NCBI GenBank assembly: GCA_024277815.1
Contig: JAJRUM010000050.1
Location: forward strand, 1-64,000
Source of the DNA: Gammaproteobacteria bacterium
GTDB lineage: Bacteria > Pseudomonadota > Gammaproteobacteria > Xanthomonadales > SZUA-36
Direction: 5' to 3'
DNA: 64,000 nucleotides
The notes beneath the pieces were generated by a model. It saw nothing but the letters and a program-made list of their open reading frames with translations, did not search any database and was not told the origin of the DNA. Positions 1-8,742 of the stretch are shown one piece after another; positions within the stretch are counted from its first letter, which is position 1; every line of letters starts with the position of its first letter. Both the position numbers and the translations under genes were made by a program.

Positions 1-247
1 TGTTGTCTACCTGAAAACCAGCACCGGAAATCAACTCAAGCGCCTGAGCCAGGACAAGAGCCGGCCACTGCTGCAGGCAAAAGACCGCAGGCAGCGATTA
101 CGGGAACTCGCCAGCGTCCGTAACCCACTTTACGACAGTACCGCCGACCTGGTTTTTAGCACCGGCAGCCAAAGCGTACTCAACACTGCGAAGGCACTTT
201 TTTCAGCCATCCAACAACAGGTAAACCCACTCAATGCAGACAGTTAA
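1..247 (+). CDS. aroK: Shikimate kinase, C-terminal part (5' end outside window)
   Basis: Shikimate kinase phosphorylates shikimate with ATP in the chorismate pathway, in the cytoplasm. Only the last 81 residues lie in the window, read in the frame starting at base 2 and ending at TAA 245-247. They contain the SQDKSRPLL segment, which matches the RDKxRPLL lid region of AroK, and RNPLYDSTADLVF, which matches the conserved RNPLYxExAD region. The stop overlaps the aroB start by 14 bases, which supports one transcript with translational coupling. The N-terminal P-loop is outside the window, so completeness cannot be judged. Confidence 0.9.
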   Translation, partial: VVYLKTSTGNQLKRLSQDKSRPLLQAKDRRQRLRELASVRNPLYDSTADLVFSTGSQSVLNTAKALFSAIQQQVNPLNADS

Positions 248-1316
248 AGTTGAACTGGCCGAGCGTAGTTACAACGTCAACATCGGTTCCGGCCTACTTG
301 GAAAAAGTGGTGCAGCATTCGGTATTCAGAATGAAAGCTCCAACTTGATAATCAGCAACGAAACCGTCGCCCCACTGTACCTGCAAGCGCTCAAGGACTC
401 AGTTGATGACAGTAACGTTCATGCATTGATTTTGCCGGATGGTGAGCGCTTCAAGACGCTTGAATACTGGTCACAAATCATGGACAAACTGGTCGATATC
501 CGAGCCTCCCGGGATACGACCCTGATAACCCTCGGCGGCGGAGTGATTGGTGACATGGGTGGTTTTGCCGCAGCCAGCTACATGCGTGGCATAAGATTTA
601 TCCAGGTACCCACAAGCCTGTTGGCACAGGTAGACGCCTCGGTCGGTGGCAAGACGGGCTTCAATCATCCGCAAGGTAAAAACCTGATAGGTGCATTTCA
701 TCAGCCTGCATCTGTGCTGGTTGATATTAAGACACTGGCGACACTGCCTGAGCGCGAATTCTCAGCGGGCATGGCAGAGGTCATCAAGATCGCCGCCATT
801 CGGGATGCGGATTTTCTGCACTGGCTTGAGAGCAATAGTGCAAACATCAACGCCAGGAATGCAGAAACACTGATCAGCATGATCCAGCGAAGCATTGCTA
901 ATAAGGCCGATGTTGTCAGTGCAGACGAACGGGAGGCGGGTGTCCGGGCGTTGCTGAACTTCGGGCATAGCTTTGCCCACGCGCTGGAAACAATGACTGA
1001 CTACAAAACGTACCTGCACGGGGAAGCCGTTGCAATTGGCATGATGGTGGCAACCAGGCTCAGTGAACAGAAGGGTTTATGTGCCACAGGACTAAGTGAT
1101 CGCCTTGGCGCCTTGCTACAATCATTTGGCTTACCTCTCAACATGCCGGATAATGCTCAGCCTGGAGAAATCCTGGAACTCATGAAGCTGGATAAAAAAG
1201 TTTTGGCCGGTTCACACCGGTTAATTCTGCTTGAGGCCGCTGGCATGGGATTGATCGATAGCAACTCGGATGATAAGCAGATAGCGGTCGCAATAAGCGC
1301 CTGCAAACAACCATAG
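234..1316 (+). CDS. aroB: 3-dehydroquinate synthase
   Basis: AroB converts DAHP to 3-dehydroquinate, step two of the shikimate pathway, using NAD+ and a divalent metal in the cytoplasm. The protein has 360 residues, close to the 362 of E. coli AroB. The glycine-rich NAD-binding motif GGGVIGDMGGF is at 101-111, followed by QVPTSLLAQVDASVGGKTG. The metal-binding region carries GMAEVIK (Glu), FGHSFAHALE (His) and YLHGEAVAIGM (His). The gene begins inside the aroK 3' end, and hemE follows 15 bases after its stop. The aroK-aroB pair is widely conserved; hemE directly downstream is also common in gammaproteobacteria. Confidence 0.97.
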   Translation: MQTVKVELAERSYNVNIGSGLLGKSGAAFGIQNESSNLIISNETVAPLYLQALKDSVDDSNVHALILPDGERFKTLEYWSQIMDKLVDIRASRDTTLITLGGGVIGDMGGFAAASYMRGIRFIQVPTSLLAQVDASVGGKTGFNHPQGKNLIGAFHQPASVLVDIKTLATLPEREFSAGMAEVIKIAAIRDADFLHWLESNSANINARNAETLISMIQRSIANKADVVSADEREAGVRALLNFGHSFAHALETMTDYKTYLHGEAVAIGMMVATRLSEQKGLCATGLSDRLGALLQSFGLPLNMPDNAQPGEILELMKLDKKVLAGSHRLILLEAAGMGLIDSNSDDKQIAVAISACKQP

Positions 1317-1331
1317 TCTAACGGGGCAATA

Positions 1332-2402
1332 ATGAATACGACCTTAAAAAACGACACTTACATCAAGGCGTTGCTCAGGCAGCCCATTGACCGGACACCC
1401 ATCTGGGTAATGCGCCAGGCTGGCCGGTATTTACCCGAGTATCGACAGATACGATCCGAGGCCGGCAGCTTCATGAACCTGTGCACGAACCCGGAACTGG
1501 CCTGTGAGGTTACCTTGCAACCACTACGCAGGTTCTCACTCGACGCAGCCATCCTGTTTTCAGATATTCTGACCATACCGGACGCAATGGGCCTTGGTCT
1601 GCATTTTGTCGAGGGCGAGGGCCCCAAGTTCCAGTCAGTGGTCAGGTCTGCTGCGGATGTCGAACAACTGAAGCACCCGGACCCGTCGTCGTCACTGGCT
1701 TACGTGATGGATGCCGTTGCGCTGATCCGCAAACAGCTGAACGGCGATGTCCCTTTGATAGGGTTTAGTGGTAGTCCCTGGACGCTCGCTACTTACATGG
1801 TTGAAGGGGGATCCAGCAAGACCTTCGCGAAAATCAAGAATATGATTTATAGCGAGCCACAAACCGCTCACCTGCTGCTGGACAAACTGGCAGATGCGGT
1901 AATTGAGTACCTCAATGCGCAAATTGAAAGTGGCGCTCAGGCTGTGCAAATATTTGATACCTGGGGCGGGGCGTTAGCACCCGACATGTTCCGTGAGTTC
2001 TCTTTACGTTACCTAGAAAAGATTGTTGCCGGACTGCATCGCTCCTATGCCGGTGCAACTATCCCCGTAGTCCTGTTCTGCAAAGGCTGCAACGCCCATC
2101 TTGAAGCTATTGCAGACACGGGTTGCGACGGTCTGGGTGTGGATTGGACCATCACACTTGCTGAGGCAAGAACCAGGGTGGGAGACCGCGTAGCCCTCCA
2201 GGGCAACCTTGATCCAGCTATTATGCTGACCAACCCTGCCGTTATTGAACAACAGGTAAGAGTGACGCTGGCCAGTTATGGCAAAGGCACAGGGCATGTT
2301 TTTAATCTCGGCCATGGAATCACACCGGAAGTCGACCCCGCACACATGACTGTGCTGGCCGACAGCGTGCGCCAATACAGCGCCCCATGGCATACCGACT
2401 GA
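1332..2402 (+). CDS. hemE: Uroporphyrinogen decarboxylase
   Basis: HemE removes four carboxyl groups from uroporphyrinogen III to give coproporphyrinogen III in haem synthesis. It needs no cofactor and is cytoplasmic. At 356 residues it is full length (E. coli 354). The N-terminal signature [16 protein letters not shown] (about residues 23-38) contains the conserved substrate-binding arginines. [13 protein letters not shown] is the second family signature, and DTWGGALAP and [12 protein letters not shown] are also typical. The start ATG at 1332 lies 15 bases after aroB, so it is probably cotranscribed. No intrinsic terminator is visible directly after the stop. Confidence 0.97.
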   Translation: MNTTLKNDTYIKALLRQPIDRTPIWVMRQAGRYLPEYRQIRSEAGSFMNLCTNPELACEVTLQPLRRFSLDAAILFSDILTIPDAMGLGLHFVEGEGPKFQSVVRSAADVEQLKHPDPSSSLAYVMDAVALIRKQLNGDVPLIGFSGSPWTLATYMVEGGSSKTFAKIKNMIYSEPQTAHLLLDKLADAVIEYLNAQIESGAQAVQIFDTWGGALAPDMFREFSLRYLEKIVAGLHRSYAGATIPVVLFCKGCNAHLEAIADTGCDGLGVDWTITLAEARTRVGDRVALQGNLDPAIMLTNPAVIEQQVRVTLASYGKGTGHVFNLGHGITPEVDPAHMTVLADSVRQYSAPWHTD

Positions 2403-2602
2403 CCCTGGTTGAGCTTCGCAGAGGGTCCTTCAGCAGGCAATTGCCTGTCGGTGAGTACACCACGTAACCACCACTGCTGAATGCTGCCTGGTGAAGCGCA
2501 AACGCGGCGTAAGCAGCATTAAAGACCATCAGCGTCGTGTGTTGCCACCATCGCTGGTTCCGTCTGCCCAGAGCGCATTTAGTTGGCCAGCGAATCGCCT
2601 GG
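2401..2602. other. Noncoding region rich in inverted repeats
   Basis: Between hemE and the convergent oxygenase gene I find no convincing gene but four inverted repeats. GACCCT 2401-2406 pairs with AGGGTC 2422-2427. CAGGCAATTGCCTG 2434-2447 is a perfect 14-base palindrome. AATGCTGC 2480-2487 pairs with GCAGCATT 2513-2520. CCAGCG pairs with CGCCTGG within 2587-2602. None is followed by a T tract on the plus strand. Frames open through it on the minus strand but show no family features. It may be a structured 3' UTR, an RNA or a decayed element. Confidence 0.35.
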
Positions 2603-2642
2603 CGGTGCCGTGCTACACGTGTTTGCATACGACTGAATATGC

Positions 2643-3314
2643 TCAGGAATACGTTCTCTGGTAAGTATTTGGGCTTTCCGGGGCTGTCAGCCAGCAGTTG
2701 AATGCGACTATGACGCGGGGCCTGGCTCCGAAATATGGAAATATTTCGTGCATAAGGTACGACGGAAAGACCCACAGCTTGCCCGACTCGTGCTGAATCT
2801 CCATGCTGGAAAAGTTAAACGGACTTTGCAGGTTCTCACAGCCCGGATCCATATACATATTTGCATTCGAGCGCGGATCATACATACGCACTTTCCCTTC
2901 TCGCGGATCGTCTCTGGGCTCGCCCGGATCCACACAGAAAATACCCGACCAACTTGCATTGGGATGGTTGTGCATGGACTGAAAACCACCTTCGCGGGTG
3001 ATGTGATACCAGGCATGGTAGTTGAACCGCAGCGCGCTCATCTGCCTGGCATCATAACGATTTAACTCTGCCACAACCCTGGCCAGTGAGCGATGGATAA
3101 ACTCAACCATTGGCTGTATTTCTGGATCCTTCCAGTAGAACAGGTCAAAGCGGCTTTCAAACAGCGGTCCCACCTGTGTGTCACGACTGATATCGTCACG
3201 ATACTGTTCGGTTTCACGCGCCAGGAAAAAGGACCGTAAGCGTGGACACAGGGAAGCAGCATCCGGGTGGTCGAATTCGAGTAAGGGGACAGAAAAAAGT
3301 TGATGTGTTTTCAT
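2643..3314 (-). CDS. Putative 2OG-Fe(II) oxygenase (TIGR02466-like)
   Basis: This 223-residue protein resembles the TIGR02466/PF13759 family of putative 2-oxoglutarate and iron-dependent oxygenases, whose substrates are mostly unknown. The core shows HNHPNASWSGIFCVD (about 115-129), with the first iron-ligand region. MHEIFPYFGARPRVIVAFN (about 188-206) follows, with the distal histidine and an arginine suited to the 2-oxoglutarate carboxylate. I start at ATG 3314 (MKTHQLFSVP), because the hydrophobic first strand follows directly. A GTG at 3356 would add 14 polar residues. It is convergent with hemE, and the terminator at 3382-3410 separates it from the TonB receptor upstream. No substrate can be inferred from neighbours. 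Confidence 0.75.
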   Translation of the reverse strand: MKTHQLFSVPLLEFDHPDAASLCPRLRSFFLARETEQYRDDISRDTQVGPLFESRFDLFYWKDPEIQPMVEFIHRSLARVVAELNRYDARQMSALRFNYHAWYHITREGGFQSMHNHPNASWSGIFCVDPGEPRDDPREGKVRMYDPRSNANMYMDPGCENLQSPFNFSSMEIQHESGKLWVFPSYLMHEIFPYFGARPRVIVAFNCWLTAPESPNTYQRTYS

Positions 3315-3381
3315 TTGATGTTTATGTGCAGTCAAGCGCTGCTCCTCAGCAACCACTCCTGCGCTGCTTTACCTTCTGAAC

Positions 3382-3410
3382 AAAAAAAACGGCCCGCATT
3401 GCTGCGGGCC
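3382..3410 (-). terminator. Rho-independent terminator after the TonB receptor
   Basis: On the minus strand GGCCCGCA, a 4-base loop and TGCGGGCC (3391-3410) form a perfect 8-bp GC-rich stem. A run of eight T follows at 3389-3382. It lies about 40 bases after the receptor stop and upstream of the oxygenase gene. Confidence 0.92.
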
Positions 3411-3447
3411 GCCTTGTCTAACGCATAAACTTCAGGTGATCTTACGA

Positions 3448-6183
3448 TCAGAAGTTTTGCTTGTAACGCAGGTAGGTAATACGACCCTGGGCATCATACA
3501 AAGAGAAGTCCATTGGCTGCCAGCCGTATACGAAACCATTGAATGGAGGATCTGTGTCAAAGACATTTCTCGCACCAACCGCAATTTCTGCGTTCCATGG
3601 CAGGTTATACGCGACCTGCAGGTCGTGTACGGTATTGGCCTTGTTAAAGACCGTCTTACCGTCGTTTTCAATCTCATCAGCCTTACCATTGGCACCAATG
3701 TAGTTGGTCAACCAACCCACCTGGAAGTTACCCATGGACCAGTTGATACTCAGAGTCGCACGCTGTTCAGGAACACCGTGAGAATCAAGAATGTCAACAA
3801 AACCGTCACCCGGTACTGCTTCCTGCTCATACGTCAGAACCTGCGTATACTGCAAGTTGAAGCTGAACAGACCAGCATTGTCGGTATTCAGGTTGTAGTC
3901 GGCTACGAAGTCAACACCATCGGTCTTGATACCAGACAAGTTCAACTGTGTCAGCTGTACAAAGTTGACCGTTCCATCAGGATTACGGTTAACCGTGTTG
4001 CTACCGCCGTCACGCTCGAGATTGAACATACGCTGCAGAGACAGAGTTGAAATCTGGTCTTGGAACTGAATGTTGTAATAGCTCAGTTCAAAGCTCAGGT
4101 CATCGGTAGCGTTCCAGACCGCACCCAGTGTCCAGGAATCAGATGTCTCAGCATCCAGATCCGGGTTACCACCAAAGAACGAGCGATACTGCGCTGCGTT
4201 ACAGGGTGATACACCATTGGCGCAACCAACGTGGTCGATGGCTGACGGGAAAGACTCTGACTGGTTGCCGTACAGTTCCTGCATATCAGGAGCACGGAAA
4301 CCTGTACCGTAGCTGCCTCGCAGCAACAAGCTATCCAGCGGACGCCATGCGAGGGAGCCCTTAGGATTGGTGGTGCCACCAAAGTCTGAGTAATCATCAT
4401 AACGAACGGCCAGATTAAGTTCCAAAGAGCTCAACAGAGGTATATTCGTTTCAGCATAGATGGAAGTAATATCACGGCCAACGTTATCAATGTTGTCACC
4501 ACCAGATGTACCGGCAATGATCAGACGATTGGATTCCGGATCATTCAACTGGCTCCAGGTCAGATCAAAAATCTGGAAACCAACGACGATCGGTACCGGT
4601 CCGTTGTTCATCTGGAACAGATCCCAGCTAACAGAACCATCATACTGAATGGTTGAAGAATCAGCTACGAAAGTACCGGTGTGGTTGAATGCCCGCAGAA
4701 CGTTCTGGGTATTTTCTAACCACTCCTGATGCGGCAGACCCTGGACGTTGAAGTAATCCAATGAACCATCATCGATAGCATTCTGGATTTCAAGCTTGTT
4801 GGCCAGGTTACGGGTCTCGGCATTGGTAATGTTACGGATGTACTCAAAACCAATATCCCAGTCCATTCCACCCCAGAGATCAGCGGTGCCTTCAAAGCCG
4901 GCAAACAATGATGATTGAGTGAATTTCTGGAAACCTTCGCGGTTGCCGTTAGGCACGGTACGCATCAGCAGCAGAACTGCACCAACGTCATCAGGTGTAA
5001 TACCGTCAATACCAGCATTGGCCAGCGCCAGGATCGGGTTATTCGGGTTGTCCGCACCATAAATCGGGAACGGAGCAGTTACCGGAGCACCAGCGAAACG
5101 GGACTCTGACTCATTGATAGAGAATATTCCACGAGTGACGAACTGGATTGTCGGTGTTACGTCAAAACGGCCATTGATGTAGCCACTGTTGCGCTCAACC
5201 CGGGGAATGTAGATCGTGTCAGCAGCGAAGTTATAACCGCAACGTGTACGATCAGAACCGAAACCACCATCGTTATCAGAACCCGCTACGAAACCGCTGA
5301 AGCTCCAACGATAGGAATTCGGGAACAACTCGGAGTCACCAACGTTATTCGGGCAACGCGGATCAGGATAGTTTGCACCCGCCAGATTACCACTGAGAAT
5401 AAATGCAGTACCCGGGAAACCAAAGCTTGAGATGGTGTCAACACCAGGCTCAACCGCATTGGCGAACTGAGGTACGTCACGATCGAAAACCATATCGCGT
5501 CTGAAGTGCTCAATGGAGAAAGTGATATTGCCCCGGTCACTGCTCATACCGCCAGCAACTGAATAACGCTCGGCATCACCACCTTCTACTTCAGGACTTT
5601 CGACCTGAACAGTGAAGATCGCTCCATCCATATCCTTGCGGGAAATGATGTTGATAACACCAGCGATTGCATCAGAACCATAAATAGCAGATGCGCCATC
5701 ACGGAGGATTTCGATGCGTTCGATCATGTCAATCGGAAGAACGTTCAGGTTAACAGCACCCGTACCGCCACCGCCCGGGAAGGCTGCCAGACGACGACCA
5801 TCCATCAGGATCAGTGTACGTTGTGAGCCAAGGCCACGAAGGCTGACGAATGATGCACCAGAGAAGCCATTGCCGAAGCCGGACTGGTCTCTGAAGGAAC
5901 CGAAGCTGTTAAACGTTGATGAACGCAGCAGTTCGGCGACGGTTGAATCACCTGAAAAGTCGATGTCTTCACGTGAAATTACAGTCACAGGTGTAGCACC
6001 CTCAATATCCACGCGTTTAATGCGTGAACCGGTTACCTGCACTCGATCCAGCTCGACACCATCTTCGTCGTCGGCTTCATCTTGTGCAAAGGCAACACCT
6101 GAAGCCAGAGCCATACTTAGTACGGCGCTGGCGCCCAGAGTGTTCTGGATCGCCCGTGACAATGGATTACGGTTGTATTTCAT
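3448..6183 (-). CDS. TonB-dependent outer-membrane receptor
   Basis: A 911-residue TonB-dependent receptor for energised uptake across the outer membrane; the ligand is not deducible. A signal peptide ends near ASGVAFA-QDEAD, followed by an acidic linker and a TonB-box-like RVQVTGSRI. The plug domain shows FVSLRGLGSQRTLILMDGRR and RIEILRDGASAIYGSDAIAG, and the beta-barrel ends in the terminal Phe of YKQNF. The large loops contain paired cysteines. I start at ATG 6183 with GGGAG about 10 bases upstream; a TTG two codons earlier is possible. The gene stands alone with its own promoter and terminator. The SRIKR-type plug belongs to a group expanded in marine gammaproteobacteria, some members of which import peptides or oligosaccharides. 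Confidence 0.92.
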   Translation of the reverse strand: MKYNRNPLSRAIQNTLGASAVLSMALASGVAFAQDEADDEDGVELDRVQVTGSRIKRVDIEGATPVTVISREDIDFSGDSTVAELLRSSTFNSFGSFRDQSGFGNGFSGASFVSLRGLGSQRTLILMDGRRLAAFPGGGGTGAVNLNVLPIDMIERIEILRDGASAIYGSDAIAGVINIISRKDMDGAIFTVQVESPEVEGGDAERYSVAGGMSSDRGNITFSIEHFRRDMVFDRDVPQFANAVEPGVDTISSFGFPGTAFILSGNLAGANYPDPRCPNNVGDSELFPNSYRWSFSGFVAGSDNDGGFGSDRTRCGYNFAADTIYIPRVERNSGYINGRFDVTPTIQFVTRGIFSINESESRFAGAPVTAPFPIYGADNPNNPILALANAGIDGITPDDVGAVLLLMRTVPNGNREGFQKFTQSSLFAGFEGTADLWGGMDWDIGFEYIRNITNAETRNLANKLEIQNAIDDGSLDYFNVQGLPHQEWLENTQNVLRAFNHTGTFVADSSTIQYDGSVSWDLFQMNNGPVPIVVGFQIFDLTWSQLNDPESNRLIIAGTSGGDNIDNVGRDITSIYAETNIPLLSSLELNLAVRYDDYSDFGGTTNPKGSLAWRPLDSLLLRGSYGTGFRAPDMQELYGNQSESFPSAIDHVGCANGVSPCNAAQYRSFFGGNPDLDAETSDSWTLGAVWNATDDLSFELSYYNIQFQDQISTLSLQRMFNLERDGGSNTVNRNPDGTVNFVQLTQLNLSGIKTDGVDFVADYNLNTDNAGLFSFNLQYTQVLTYEQEAVPGDGFVDILDSHGVPEQRATLSINWSMGNFQVGWLTNYIGANGKADEIENDGKTVFNKANTVHDLQVAYNLPWNAEIAVGARNVFDTDPPFNGFVYGWQPMDFSLYDAQGRITYLRYKQNF

Positions 6184-6264
6184 CTTCAAAATTCTCCCAA
6201 TTGGTTTGGAATTTAGTTTCGATCGAAGTTATCCCTGATCGGGTGCTTCAAGCATGCACAGCAC

Positions 6265-6325
6265 CACGCCAGGGTTTGTACCCCAACTTGGCGTGCATAA
6301 TATCACTGCTTGGTCTGAATGGAAA
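6265..6325 (-). promoter_or_regulatory. Promoter and dyad upstream of the TonB receptor
   Basis: Reading the minus strand, TTTCCA (6325-6320) and TATTAT (6302-6297) are separated by 17 bases and form a reasonable sigma-70 promoter. Just downstream, across the expected start of transcription, CACGCCA (6295-6289) pairs with TGGCGTG (6271-6265), with GGG/CCC inside. This may be an operator or a 5' stem-loop. No Fur box is seen. Confidence 0.45.
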
Positions 6326-6471
6326 GAGTTTGTTAACGATGTGTTAAATCTGTATTAACCCTATATATCATGCGCCTTACAAGCCATTTTAGCGGGCCGA
6401 TCCCGGAAAAACGCCAGCCGCCTTTCACTGTTGCACGATTAACCTGCGACAGATGCCGCAGACACAGACAA

Positions 6472-7350
6472 TCAATCCCCTTCTAATTTGATGTTACCAC
6501 TGAAACTTTCCACCCGGATTTCAGCTTCCCCGTTTCCGGCCACATACTTCAAGTGGTTGCCCGGACCATGTTTGGCGCGCACGACAGAACCAAAATCAGT
6601 GCTTATCCGGCCACTGAAACTCTGCGCCCTGAACAGACCAGGCTGTGTGGCGGGCAGGCTGACCGTCACATCACCGCTCATGCTCTCAGCACTGAGCTTG
6701 CCGCTACGGGACAAACTGGCTGAAATTCGAATATCACCTGATACAGTTTCCAGCTTGCCACTATCCAACGTGTTGACACTGAGCGCCATATCTCCCGACA
6801 CCGTGGTTGCCTCAATATCTCCTGAAACCCCGGCCAGCACAATATCACCGTATACAGACTCAACAGAAATGCGCGGGGTCTGGCCTTTAAAACTTACGTC
6901 ACCGCTGACAGACTCAAGTGATACCCAGGCGCTGGCCGCATCAACCTTCACATCACCGCTGACAGATGTGGCCGTCAATTTGCCATTGTTCAGCCCGGAG
7001 ATTTCTATATCAGCACTGATTGCATCCACATCGACTTCAGCACCTGCAGGCACTCTGAGTTTCAACTCGGTAGCATCGATGTTCCGCTCATTTCGATTAA
7101 CAACCGAAATCTGCAGCCCGGAACCCGTTTCGCCCACCTCAAGTTCGCTGACACTGTCACCCAACTTGCCCGTCAGGCTCACCTCATCACGGTCCCATCC
7201 CATAATTTCGATCTCGCCAGCAGCGTTCTCAACGGAGACTCTGACAGCAGAATCCACCAACCAACTCCGGTCCAGCGGCTCTCCGGCCCACAGTGTCAAC
7301 GGCAGCAAACTGCTCAGCAAAAATAGCAATTTCATCTTTCCAGCTCTCAT
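6472..7350 (-). CDS. DUF4097-type beta-repeat protein, exported
   Basis: A 292-residue protein with a signal peptide (MKLLFLLSSLLPLTLWAG) and a body of short repeated beta strands, as in the DUF4097 (putative adhesin) family. At least nine units of the form SVSGDV, TVSGDI or SFSGRI follow one another about every 18-23 residues, which suggests a right-handed beta-solenoid. The repeats are visible in DNA: TCACCGCTGACAGA occurs at 6899-6912 and 6953-6966, exactly 18 codons apart. Its ATG overlaps the stop of the anti-sigma-like gene by four bases, so it belongs to the sigma-factor operon. Function is unknown; an exported, possibly envelope-associated role is inferred from the signal peptide. Confidence 0.8.
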   Translation of the reverse strand: MRAGKMKLLFLLSSLLPLTLWAGEPLDRSWLVDSAVRVSVENAAGEIEIMGWDRDEVSLTGKLGDSVSELEVGETGSGLQISVVNRNERNIDATELKLRVPAGAEVDVDAISADIEISGLNNGKLTATSVSGDVKVDAASAWVSLESVSGDVSFKGQTPRISVESVYGDIVLAGVSGDIEATTVSGDMALSVNTLDSGKLETVSGDIRISASLSRSGKLSAESMSGDVTVSLPATQPGLFRAQSFSGRISTDFGSVVRAKHGPGNHLKYVAGNGEAEIRVESFSGNIKLEGD

Positions 7351-7883
7351 GTCCTTCTCCAGTTGTTTTGCTCCAACAACACCATGTGCTTGACAAACCT
7401 TAGTTGCTGCGCCCTGAGATCAAGCAGCTTTTCATTTAAAAAGATATCTGCAGGATATTCACGCAATGCCGCCAGCAAAGCAGCCTCAACTTTCTGCAGG
7501 TCATCCCAGCTGTTGCGTACCGGTTGGGGATCATCACCTGCCAGTTGCATGCCGGAGTAGTCTGTCGGCACCAGCTCAGCGAAGGCTGCCTGATATTCAC
7601 GCTCGCTGGCCTCCAGCGTTCCGGCCAGCGAATACTCCAATATCGACATTCTGGCTTGTGGGGGTTCATCAACACCACGGCCAATAATAATGCCTGTAGC
7701 CAATGCCAAAAAAACCGTGGCAGCGATTGCGGGGGCATGCCAAAACGATTTCGTGGCGGGTAACTCATTATGCGCTTTCCCCGCATCGAGCTGCTCACTT
7801 ATACCAGGCCAAAGATCACGCTGCGGCTCGATTCGCCGTGGCAGCAAACCCAGGGCCTGATCAATATCAGTTTCATTCATCAT
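7347..7883 (-). CDS. Putative anti-sigma factor, single transmembrane segment
   Basis: This 178-residue protein has an N-terminal cytoplasmic part of about 48 residues, one hydrophobic segment near 50-68 (APAIAATVFLALATGIIIG) and a predicted periplasmic, helical C-terminal part. I see no zinc HxxxCxxC motif, so it is not a classical ZAS-domain anti-sigma. Its position directly after an ECF sigma gene (60 bases) and its topology make a regulatory, sigma-binding membrane role likely. I start at ATG 7883, which has AAGGA eight bases upstream; an ATG at 7907 is less well placed. The stop overlaps the DUF4097 gene start (ATGA). Confidence 0.65.
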   Translation of the reverse strand: MMNETDIDQALGLLPRRIEPQRDLWPGISEQLDAGKAHNELPATKSFWHAPAIAATVFLALATGIIIGRGVDEPPQARMSILEYSLAGTLEASEREYQAAFAELVPTDYSGMQLAGDDPQPVRNSWDDLQKVEAALLAALREYPADIFLNEKLLDLRAQQLRFVKHMVLLEQNNWRRT

Positions 7884-7943
7884 ATACGTGTTCCTTTTGC
7901 TGTCCATCAGCCACGCTGAGACCTGTCACTTCCCGCCCGGTCT

Positions 7944-8531
7944 TCATGGCGTGCCGTCCAAAGCCTGTCGTACCAGTTTTCGCGCCCGATGCAATTGTGC
8001 TTTCGAAGAACCCACCGCCATACCTGTCATCTCCGCTATTTCTGCATGCCGGTAACCTTCAATGGCATACAGGACCAATACCGTTCTTGCCCGCTCAGGC
8101 AACCCTGCGATCGCAGCCTCAAGATCCTTGCGCAAGCCCGCTGTCACGTCTGACACACCCACAACCGTACGTTCCACGCCTTCACTCAGAGCCTGTTCCC
8201 GCTGCAATCGTTTAACGCGGATACGCTTGTCACTCAATATCACGTTTACCGTCAGACGGTGCAGCCAGGTTCCAAACTTGCTGTCACTCCGAAACAGGTG
8301 AAGCTTGTTCCAGGCCCGCAGGAAAGCGTCCTGCAACATGTCTTCCGCCAAGGCCTTGTCACCACCGCACATACGCCAGCAAAGCGCATATATCCTGTCG
8401 CAATGGCTGCGGTAAAGCTGCTCAAATGCCAGGCGGTCCCCAGCCTGAGCTCTCTTTACCCGATCCACTTCAGTGACAGATAGTTCCGACCTATCGTGCC
8501 GCCACGATCTCACCGCTTGCATTCCTCCCAT
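7944..8531 (-). CDS. ECF-type RNA polymerase sigma factor
   Basis: A 195-residue sigma-70 family protein of the extracytoplasmic-function type, which redirects RNA polymerase to a small regulon. Region 2 is seen in AFEQLYRSHCDRIYALCWRM and EDMLQDAFLRAWNKL with GTWLHRLTVNVILSDKR. Region 4 (helix-turn-helix) is GYRHAEIAEMTGMAVGSSKAQ followed by LHRARKLVRQAL. Sigma regions 1 and 3 are absent, as expected. It is the first gene of a three-gene operon with the putative anti-sigma and the DUF4097 protein. A second ATG or a GTG shortly after 8531 could be the real start, because GGAGG lies within the first codons. Confidence 0.9.
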   Translation of the reverse strand: MGGMQAVRSWRHDRSELSVTEVDRVKRAQAGDRLAFEQLYRSHCDRIYALCWRMCGGDKALAEDMLQDAFLRAWNKLHLFRSDSKFGTWLHRLTVNVILSDKRIRVKRLQREQALSEGVERTVVGVSDVTAGLRKDLEAAIAGLPERARTVLVLYAIEGYRHAEIAEMTGMAVGSSKAQLHRARKLVRQALDGTP

Positions 8532-8677
8532 AAACGTTTAGATGGAACCGGGGAAAAATGGTTTAAAAGCATCGTTCCCCGTCATACCCCGTGCTGGCTC
8601 CACATTTCCCAACGCCATCACAACCCTTGATAGCAGACCACAATCGACCAATACTATTAAACCGTTGGCTATTTGTG

Positions 8678-8707
8678 TTGTCAGTGTTAGTACCTACGTA
8701 CTATACA
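8678..8707 (+). promoter_or_regulatory. Sigma-70 promoter with palindrome in the spacer
   Basis: TTGTCA (8678-8683), an 18-base spacer and TATACA (8702-8707) form a good promoter about 36 bases before the DUF3313 gene. The palindrome TAGTAC-CTAC-GTACTA (8688-8703) fills the spacer and touches the -10, which would suit a repressor site. Confidence 0.6.
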
Positions 8708-8742
8708 TAAGCAAGTCTGTGCAGACTGCGGGAGTTTAAATA

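Noticed and set aside
2320-2775. 151-codon minus-strand frame after hemE
   Set aside because: It overlaps hemE and the oxygenase gene, has no family features and is rich in Arg, as expected from a GC-rich shadow frame.
3436-4050. 204-codon plus-strand frame opposite the TonB receptor
   Set aside because: Antisense shadow; the receptor frame has all plug and barrel motifs and a terminator.
6488-7393. 301-codon plus-strand frame opposite the DUF4097 gene
   Set aside because: Ser/Thr/Pro repeats mirror the antisense SGD repeats; the other strand has a signal peptide and coupled starts.
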